A stretch of DNA of 35,209 bases from an uncultured Clostridia bacterium (GTDB lineage: Bacteria > Bacillota > Clostridia > Oscillospirales > Ruminococcaceae), in assembly GCA_945873955.1 (NCBI GenBank), contig CAMCFA010000024.1, forward strand, positions 1-35,209, written 5' to 3'. The notes under the pieces are model-generated. The model did not search any database. It saw only the letters and a program-made list of their open reading frames with translations, and was not told the origin of the DNA. This document shows positions 30,001 to 35,209 of this stretch, in pieces (the stretch's first letter is position 1; every line of letters starts with the position of its first letter). Position numbers and translations under genes: made by a program.

Positions 30001-33000
30001 CCCTTGAATATTTAACGGAAACTTGCAGGCAGGAGCTTCTCGACCGTGGTGCAGAGGGTTTTGACGGTGTTGCCGAGGAATTTATGACCGACAGCGAGGA
30101 TATTTCAAGCCGTGAGGAGGGTTTTGTTGACAAGCTCTTTGCTCTTACAGAGCCGAGATTTGCTATATATCAGCTAAAAGGCGGCGAGAATTTGCGTGAC
30201 TACCGCTTTGAGCCTGCTGACCGATTGAAGAAGAACGGTCTTTATGTTGACCGTGAAAACTACAACCGAGTATATCGTGGCAGATTGAAAGAGGGCGAAA
30301 CCCTTGAAGATATATACGAACGCTTTAATCTTAATCACCCGCAGGACTTCCAAGGTCATTCGCTCTCCGTTAGTGATATAGTTGCAGTAAAGAGCAACGG
30401 CACAATCGCCGCTTACTACGTCGACAGAGTGGGATTTACAAGAGTACCCGATTTTACCCTGTCCCGTGAGGAACGCAAGGCACGGCGCACTCTGACCGAC
30501 AATCTGACTTTATTGGCAGATAATCAGTTAGCAACCGATGAAATGGACGATTTGGGCGATAAGCTGTTTGATTATGATAATGCGCCGAAATATGACGGTA
30601 GGGCTTCGTGGACGATTGGCGCAGGACTTCACGCCGACGATTTTGAGAACCTTGCTACCCGTTATAACAACGGAGAGGATATTCGTGCGGAGCTGGCGCA
30701 GAAAATCTACGGCAATATGACGCATATCGAGTTTTACGAGTTTCCCCCTGCCGACGGTATCGGTTATATTGATATATCAACCGAAAAGACCGACAGCGGA
30801 ATGACTTTCCGCACAAAGGGCGGCTTTGAGATTACGCATAGCTGGGAAACACTCGGAGAAGCTCTGATTACCGCCGCACGGCAGGAGTTTGACAGGCATG
30901 AACGGCTTGACAGAGAATATTTTCTGACCGAAGCCAAACAGCGAATAAACGACTATTCGCAAAGAGAATTTGGCGAGGAAGCCGATTTCTCCGACTTGTC
31001 GCACGTCCCGCTTGCCTACACTACACACGAAGATACCGAGGTCGGAATAAGCGTATATGCAAATCTTGTGGATAACAAGATAGTGACAATGTACGGCGAT
31101 GATATTGCCGAAGAACAGAGCTTTGCCTATACGGACGATATGCTTGCTGCGCTCGGCAACCTTGAATTTAGTGACCTTGTTGTTATCGCTGATGAAACCA
31201 TACAGAAGCTCACAACAGAAGAAGCAAAGCCGCAGGAAGAAGCCGTTCAGTTAAATCTGTTTGGCGACACTATGGAGGTCAACGGGGCTACCGAACAGAA
31301 GCAGGCAGCTACATGGACACCATATATCATTGCTGACCTCAAAACATGGGCTGACAACACAAGCAGAACTGAAGCGTCTAAGCTGGAGCATTTTGCAACA
31401 TTTGAAGAAGCAAAGGCGCGGTTTGATGAGCTGAGAAGCCAGCCTTATAATTCCGAAGAAGCCCGGCGCGAGGACGGTACTCCTTACGCACGGCTCACGC
31501 TTGGCATGGAAACGGAACACGGCGCAACCGATATTATCCATGTTCGCGCAGGACAGAATTATCTTGTCGAGGATTTTACTCGCCAGCCCTCAATATTGTC
31601 GAACCCGAACGCGATGGAGCTGATAACCAGAGTAGCGAATGAAATCGGATTTGACCGTGTATTTGAATACAAGCTGCTCGATAACGGCAAATATGACAAC
31701 GGCACAGATATTTCTTTTTCAGAATGGGACAATCACTATTTTGAGATGAAAGCTCCGCAGCCGCCGAAACAGCAGCTCCCTACCATAACCTGTGAATGGA
31801 GCGAAAGCTCGGTATTCGAGGAGGGAAAGACCTACTCTGTCCTTGAATTCGATACGCTGATGAAACAGGCTGATAGCGAATGGGTAGCAAAAAGGCAGCA
31901 GGAGATTGATAAATACGGTGAAGATTTCGATAAAATCTATGCTGCATACGAACAAGGCGAAATTGACGGTGTTCATCAGGGGTATGCAAAAACTAGGTTT
32001 ACCGTCAATATGCCCGATGGAACAACGTACACCGAACGGCAAGACATTGGTGACGGTTACGGCGGCGTAATAGATTTTCTTTCTCAGTACAGCGGGTATA
32101 AGAAAATAGCAGAGGAGCTTCAGCAGGCTCTCAACGCAGAAAAGGCGCAGCAGCTCAATAAACAGGCAGAGGAACGTGCGCAGTCTGTTCCGGAAAGCAG
32201 GCAGAACAACTTCCGCATTACAGAGGAAACCGAAATCGGCGCGGGCGGTCTGAAAACCAAATTCCAGAATAACATAGCCGCGATCACAACGCTGAAAAAT
32301 ATCGAGAGCGAAAACCGCAGCGCAACACCTGAAGAACAGCAGACCCTTGCAAAATACGTTGGCTGGGGTGGTATGCCACAGGCATTTGACCCCGCAAACG
32401 AACAATGGAGCAAGGAATACAAACAGCTCCGCGAGCTGCTGACAGATGATGAATACAAGGCTGCTGCGGAAAGCACCCTAAACGCGCATTATACCTCCCC
32501 TGAGATAATCGGTGCAATGTACAAGGCTCTGGATAATTTCGGCTACAAGGGCGGCAACGTGCTTGAGCCTGCAATGGGCGTGGGTAATTTCTTTGGGTGT
32601 ATGCCGGAGGGCATGGACAAGGACAGCAGGCTCTACGGCGTGGAGCTTGACAGCCTGACGGGACGTATCGCAAAGCAGCTCTATCCGCAGGCAGATATTC
32701 GGGTGCAGGGCTTTGAAAAGGCTGATTTCCCGGACAACTTTTTTGACGCAGCAATCGGAAACGTTCCGTTCGGCAACTACGGTGTAGCGGACAGACGGTA
32801 TGACAAGGAGCATTTTCTCATACATGACTACTTCTTTGCAAAAACGCTGGATAAGGTTGCTCCCGGCGGCGTGGTGGCGTTCATCACGTCAAAGGGTACT
32901 CTGGATAAGGCAAATCCGAAAGTCCGCGAATATCTTGCGAAACGCGCTGACCTGATAGGTGCTGTGCGGCTCCCGAATAACGCTTTCAAGGGAGCAAATA

Positions 33001-35209
33001 CAGAGGTAACGTCGGATATAATCTTCCTCCAGAAGCGTGAGAAAATGGCTGTGGAAATGCCGGACTGGGTATATACCGGGCGAAACTCTGACGGAATACC
33101 CATGAACCAGTATTTTGTCGATCACCCGGATATGGTACTCGGCAAAATGGAATATACGACAGGAGCTTTCGGGCAGGAGGTTACTTGTACTCCTATCGAG
33201 GGCGCAAAGCTCTCTGAGCAGCTCGACAAGGCTGTTTCAAAGCTCCGCGCAGAGGTCACGGTACACAAGCGCGAAGCACGGCAGGATAGGGAACGGGGCG
33301 TTATTCCGGCAACAGCAGACGTGCGAAACTTTACTCACACAATCGTTGACGGTAAGATGTATTACCGTGAAAACAACGTAATGACGGAGGTTAAGCAGAC
33401 AGGCAAAGACCTTGAACGCATGAAAGGGCTGCATGGACTGCGGCAGACAATGCGTGAGCTGATAGAAGCTCAGTCAAGAAGCTGCTCTGACGAGGAGCTT
33501 CACACCTTGCAACAGAAGCTGAATACTCAGTACGACAGCTTCAAAAAGGAATACGGCAGCATAAACGACAGACTGAATGCGAACGTGTTCCGCAGCGATG
33601 ATGATTACAATACCCTCTGCTCACTTGAAATCGTCAATGCTGAAAAGAAAACCACCGAAAAATCGGACATATTTACGCAGCGTACCATAAAACCGAATGT
33701 AGAGATAACTCATGTGGACACACCGCAGGAGGCTATGCAGGTATCTATGGATATGAAAGGTCGCATAGATATAGGGTATATGGCGCAGCTGTGCAGCAGA
33801 GCGCCGGAACAGGTCGTAAACGAGCTTGTACAGAGCAATTTGATATACCTCGATCCCGAAAAATACAGACCTGAAGAACCATTTGAGGGGTATGAGGAAA
33901 CCTCGGAATATCTTTCCGGCAACGTCCGTGAGAAGCTCCGCACCGCCGAAGCTGCTGCAAAGGATAACCCCGAGTTGTTTGGTCGAAACGTTACCGGACT
34001 GACCGAAAGCCTGCCGCCAACAATCGAAGCAGGAGATATTACCGCACATTTGGGCGCTTCATGGGTAGATGTGCAGGACTACGAACGCTTCCTCAAGGAA
34101 TACATAGGGCGCGATCTTCCCGGTGTTACGCTGCGGCGTACCTCTGCCGGAGAGTACAAGCTGGAAAACAAGACCTTTGATAAAAGCGTGGCAGCAACAA
34201 ATACCTATGGCACGGAGCGTATGAGCGCCTACCATATATTTGAAAATCTGCTCAACCACAGAGATGTGACCGTCAAAGACCGTGTGGATCTGGGTGATAA
34301 TAAGTATAAGTACGTTATCAACACAAAGCAGACACAGCTTGCTACTGAAAAGGCACGGCAGATGAATGAAGCCTTTTCAAAGTGGGTGTGGGACAAGCCG
34401 GAACGCCGCGACAAGTATGTCACCCGCTACAACGAGCTTTTCAACAGCATTGTCGGGCGGCACTATGACGGTTCACACCAGACATTTCCCGGAATGTCAC
34501 CGTATATTCAGCTCAAGCCACACCAGAAAGACGCAGTAGCCCGCGCAAAGTACGGCGGAAACACGCTGCTGGCGCACTGTGTAGGCGCAGGCAAATCCTT
34601 TGAGATGATTGCTGCAACAATGGAAAAGAAACGTCTTGGGCTGATAAATAAGGCTTGCGTGGTCGTTCCAAAAGCATTAGTGGGACAAACAGCCAGCGAA
34701 TGGCTGCGGCTTTATCCGCAGGCTAAAATCTTGGTTGCAGGGGACAACGACTTTTCAAAGGACAACAGGCAGAAATTCATCGGACGCTGCTGCACAGGCG
34801 ATTACGCAGCCGTAATCATGAGCTATGAGCAGTTTGAAAAGATACAGATGTCTGTTGAGTACAGGCAGCAGTTCCTTCAGCGTGAGCTAGACAGTATTCA
34901 AGCAGGAATAAACGAGCTAAATCCATACCTCGACAGGACAAGTATAAAGGATTTGCAGCGTGAACAGAAGCGTATCAAGGTCAAGATTGAGAAGCTGCTG
35001 GACACCGCAAAGACAAAGGATACCTCGCTAACCTTTGAGCAGCTCGGCTTTGACAGCCTAGTTGTCGATGAAGCCCACAACTACAAGAATGGGCTTGTCG
35101 TATCAAAGATGAACAACGTATCCGGCGTTCAGACAACGGCTGCGCAGAAATCCGAGGATATACTGATGAAAACACAGTACCTCAACGAAACATACGGAAC
35201 GAAGAATAT
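27078..35209 (+). CDS. Giant multidomain DNA-processing protein: ArdC-like, YodL, N6-adenine methylase and SNF2-type helicase (3' end off the window)
   Basis: ATG 27078 follows ACAGGAGGTTAAT, and the frame stays open for about 2710 codons to the edge. An N-terminal ArdC-like part (about 20-110) contains DTWQKLGRQVTRGQKSIAAF. Residues about 240-390 are low-complexity (Gly, Arg, Asp, Asn), where another frame encodes a TnpV-like protein. Residues about 578-595 and 625-642 repeat NTLDFN(I/V)IIHQSRNIVKG. A YodL domain lies near 1050-1120 (HPQDFQGHSLSVSDIVAV). The N6-methylase has VLEPAMGVGNFFG (about 1827) and the catalytic-type NVPFGNYG (about 1894). Helicase motif I is HCVGAGKSFEM (about 2500) and motif II is VVDEAHNYKN (about 2663). 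Such proteins are common in Firmicutes ICEs and may combine methylation of incoming DNA with unwinding; the exact role is not established. Confidence 0.92.
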   Translation, partial: MARQTREEREHEVREQYEAVTDKLFTDRQAFKDFLSFSGKHYKLPADHAMMVFYTNPNADMVTDYDTWQKLGRQVTRGQKSIAAFENGKLRHYFDISQTEGKAIKPRWHFDKDMAAAFTAEVSSKEGKTFSSITSCVDYFSDSQTYGQIASLNGALNIDAEKRKAFSKSVSTMVRAVVAARCGYNSKFHYKSDPLDLSALDMLHSKAELEKLTDFVQTNAKAVLLSMEKTVNEIQRRNSYEQGHNQGRNSPDMVRGGQQVLSGDNRGERQNIQARQENVAVSSGTVAGTDTGGRRTDEEADRTLRSSVAEVHGGELPIRDNRAEGQNEMGADTPADRQGSRGNGVEHGAGVRPEQSQTDNLSGNRSVGEDEAARGGSQGNDRSGTPAQRINDTAGADEAPAVPVYEKSFAEQVDDVLNGTANRYNDLKICDTPQILQSIGCEQLPMLYTQKHLRNALKDKNRQKHTHGLSVEQIKAIPDLIQSPVMVYDSLTRNDSLVVVTSEFDADSCPVVVSVRPNGNGTYEIENINSNFVTSIYGREGFAKHLNEVLQQDKLLFIDKEKSQAMFRVLRLEFPQGVNTLDFNIIIHQSRNIVKGSAKEISETDDKQKSQEMFERWGEQYSELTNTLDFNVIIHQSRNIVKGAEQKISENDNDISIAAEALTSYAQTQLLYYNVDVREAFLNSDRRAFNNAVNSALDTIISDVVSDKITLDGCTTKQFMALYKEMMEDQSYKDKLSADLSDRLYEAHQETNKARQFAHANGIPYDEYPYDPDEEFNPYLYDPARMSDEDYDRMHELIQAEQESHHFPEIVVNGTFNRDFNVADVGFEVNKPYTVEEFNAALKKANELYAADERFEDKLYEVSVSVFASEDRAATFNFEIYAEYHSIGDIMDAKQSIADTQTLSELKSAISEIESKTLGTHSDEIPSELDKFYVNRESEQVTWVYYNPDSSSGGQFVYTYMSFDDIFNAMEKDDPLEYLTETCRQELLDRGAEGFDGVAEEFMTDSEDISSREEGFVDKLFALTEPRFAIYQLKGGENLRDYRFEPADRLKKNGLYVDRENYNRVYRGRLKEGETLEDIYERFNLNHPQDFQGHSLSVSDIVAVKSNGTIAAYYVDRVGFTRVPDFTLSREERKARRTLTDNLTLLADNQLATDEMDDLGDKLFDYDNAPKYDGRASWTIGAGLHADDFENLATRYNNGEDIRAELAQKIYGNMTHIEFYEFPPADGIGYIDISTEKTDSGMTFRTKGGFEITHSWETLGEALITAARQEFDRHERLDREYFLTEAKQRINDYSQREFGEEADFSDLSHVPLAYTTHEDTEVGISVYANLVDNKIVTMYGDDIAEEQSFAYTDDMLAALGNLEFSDLVVIADETIQKLTTEEAKPQEEAVQLNLFGDTMEVNGATEQKQAATWTPYIIADLKTWADNTSRTEASKLEHFATFEEAKARFDELRSQPYNSEEARREDGTPYARLTLGMETEHGATDIIHVRAGQNYLVEDFTRQPSILSNPNAMELITRVANEIGFDRVFEYKLLDNGKYDNGTDISFSEWDNHYFEMKAPQPPKQQLPTITCEWSESSVFEEGKTYSVLEFDTLMKQADSEWVAKRQQEIDKYGEDFDKIYAAYEQGEIDGVHQGYAKTRFTVNMPDGTTYTERQDIGDGYGGVIDFLSQYSGYKKIAEELQQALNAEKAQQLNKQAEERAQSVPESRQNNFRITEETEIGAGGLKTKFQNNIAAITTLKNIESENRSATPEEQQTLAKYVGWGGMPQAFDPANEQWSKEYKQLRELLTDDEYKAAAESTLNAHYTSPEIIGAMYKALDNFGYKGGNVLEPAMGVGNFFGCMPEGMDKDSRLYGVELDSLTGRIAKQLYPQADIRVQGFEKADFPDNFFDAAIGNVPFGNYGVADRRYDKEHFLIHDYFFAKTLDKVAPGGVVAFITSKGTLDKANPKVREYLAKRADLIGAVRLPNNAFKGANTEVTSDIIFLQKREKMAVEMPDWVYTGRNSDGIPMNQYFVDHPDMVLGKMEYTTGAFGQEVTCTPIEGAKLSEQLDKAVSKLRAEVTVHKREARQDRERGVIPATADVRNFTHTIVDGKMYYRENNVMTEVKQTGKDLERMKGLHGLRQTMRELIEAQSRSCSDEELHTLQQKLNTQYDSFKKEYGSINDRLNANVFRSDDDYNTLCSLEIVNAEKKTTEKSDIFTQRTIKPNVEITHVDTPQEAMQVSMDMKGRIDIGYMAQLCSRAPEQVVNELVQSNLIYLDPEKYRPEEPFEGYEETSEYLSGNVREKLRTAEAAAKDNPELFGRNVTGLTESLPPTIEAGDITAHLGASWVDVQDYERFLKEYIGRDLPGVTLRRTSAGEYKLENKTFDKSVAATNTYGTERMSAYHIFENLLNHRDVTVKDRVDLGDNKYKYVINTKQTQLATEKARQMNEAFSKWVWDKPERRDKYVTRYNELFNSIVGRHYDGSHQTFPGMSPYIQLKPHQKDAVARAKYGGNTLLAHCVGAGKSFEMIAATMEKKRLGLINKACVVVPKALVGQTASEWLRLYPQAKILVAGDNDFSKDNRQKFIGRCCTGDYAAVIMSYEQFEKIQMSVEYRQQFLQRELDSIQAGINELNPYLDRTSIKDLQREQKRIKVKIEKLLDTAKTKDTSLTFEQLGFDSLVVDEAHNYKNGLVVSKMNNVSGVQTTAAQKSEDILMKTQYLNETYGTKN
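27796..28248 (+). CDS. tnpV: TnpV-like protein encoded in an alternate frame inside the giant gene
   Basis: 150 residues in the +1 frame relative to the giant gene. ATG 27796 is preceded by AGAGGAGGAACAGTT, a strong ribosome binding site. The protein resembles TnpV, a transposon-encoded family: a short N-terminal region (IWCEEDNKYYPEIIEENGRT), then the characteristic GHYGAAWQKFMEENYP, LKGRMKWELIPRQIDKEAEE and FLEIAQWEKMKQLEVDHRV. In Tn4451-type elements TnpV is thought to be excisionase-like, but function is weakly established. The sequence is well mixed and hydrophobically patterned, whereas the giant frame over the same bases is a Gly/Arg/Asp/Asn-rich linker. That suggests TnpV was the older code and the linker arose by overprinting. 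No promoter of its own is obvious, so translation from the giant mRNA is likely. Confidence 0.72.
   Translation: MSKDIIKDGIRQIWCEEDNKYYPEIIEENGRTYRLDKKTWLYLQELSLGLTPEEEELMKKPIGHYGAAWQKFMEENYPYEITGLKGRMKWELIPRQIDKEAEEMAWNMEQEYARNNPRPTTFLEIAQWEKMKQLEVDHRVMTDLVLQHRE
28811..28864. repeat. 54-bp repeat copy 1 with antisense promoter
   Basis: 54 bp repeated at 28952-29005 with a single mismatch, 141 bp apart and in frame. Its ends form an imperfect inverted repeat (CTTGAC ... GTCAAG), as in small palindromic mobile elements. It encodes NTLDFNIIIHQSRNIVKG in the giant gene. Confidence 0.85.
28833..28861 (-). promoter_or_regulatory. Perfect consensus antisense promoter in repeat copy 1
   Basis: On the minus strand: TTGACA (28861-28856), 17-nt spacer, TATAAT (28838-28833). 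Transcription would run left across the giant gene toward the tnpV region. Confidence 0.65.
28952..29005. repeat. 54-bp repeat copy 2 with antisense promoter
   Basis: Second copy of the 28811-28864 repeat; the only change (A to G) turns an Ile codon into Val. The flanks are only loosely similar (KSQAMF versus KSQEMF upstream, KEISETDD versus QKISENDN downstream), so the core is much better conserved than its surroundings. Confidence 0.85.
28974..29002 (-). promoter_or_regulatory. Perfect consensus antisense promoter in repeat copy 2
   Basis: On the minus strand: TTGACA (29002-28997), 17-nt spacer, TATAAT (28979-28974). It is identical in -35, spacer and -10 to the promoter in copy 1; the one base difference lies outside it. 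Confidence 0.65.

Noticed and set aside
2288-31722. TCTTTTTCAG as 3' splice sites of introns
   Set aside because: It resembles a eukaryotic acceptor, but all genes involved are open and intact across the motif and no group I or II intron features were seen.
31719-32405. 228-codon minus-strand frame opposite the giant gene
   Set aside because: The plus-strand frame is continuous and has recognised domains; the antisense frame has none.

Overview
The window looks like a bacterial chromosome of the Ruminococcus/Oscillospiraceae group (Firmicutes) entered by an integrative and conjugative element (ICE). This is inferred from TTGACA-N17-TATAAT promoters, strong AAGGAGG ribosome binding sites, a GTP-type PEP carboxykinase, and a gene set typical of Clostridia ICEs. 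Positions 1-1163 are host DNA: the 5' two thirds of pckG (minus strand) with its promoter, two leftward terminators, and a 23-nt 3' end of a tRNA gene (probably tRNA-Gln). That tRNA stub is the left attachment junction. Everything to its right, all on the plus strand, is the element, which runs past position 35209.

Layout of the element. (a) 1183-2294: tyrosine recombinase with its own promoter and terminator. (b) 2311-7395: a small-gene and regulatory zone holding a micropeptide, a DEDDh exonuclease, an XRE regulator, two membrane proteins, a zinc-ribbon/HTH protein, a sigma-region-4/alpha-CTD fusion and a triple-HTH regulator. (c) 7416-9874: ParA, a membrane protein and ParB. (d) 9881-11150: a lipoprotein with a consensus promoter and its own terminator. 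(e) 11190-26519: the mating apparatus: DUF3801 protein, VirD4-type coupling protein, pilin-like protein, VirB6-like protein, PrgI, VirB4, a large CD1108-like membrane protein, a small membrane protein, DUF4315 protein, topoisomerase III and a 906-residue surface protein. (f) 26533-26998: single-strand binding protein. (g) 27030 to the right edge: one open frame of more than 2700 codons (ArdC-like, YodL, N6-methylase and SNF2-type helicase parts). It carries a TnpV-like gene nested in another frame and two copies of a 54-bp repeat. Relaxase, oriT and the right end are not in the window.

The most striking non-coding feature is a 16-bp imperfect dyad, GTGCTACATATAGCAC. It is repeated eight times exactly, twice as its exact reverse complement and twice as near copies. 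Nearly all copies lie just upstream of element operons (regulators, par, coupling protein, pilin, VirB6-VirB4, ssb). It looks like an element-wide operator. Host pckG and the lipoprotein lack it, and each has a consensus promoter of its own.

Two of these leaders also carry a probable structured RNA with the same three-way-junction layout and compensatory base changes (3845-3905 and 7303-7359). Other signals worth attention are the 54-bp repeat, which places two perfect consensus antisense promoters inside the giant gene; a probable frameshift at the start of the DUF3801 gene; and a strand-biased 10-mer, TCTTTTTCAG. How the genes cooperate is inferred: integrase and perhaps TnpV for excision and integration; ParAB for maintenance; coupling protein, VirB4, VirB6, PrgI and pilin for the transfer channel; topoisomerase, SSB and helicase/methylase for DNA processing.
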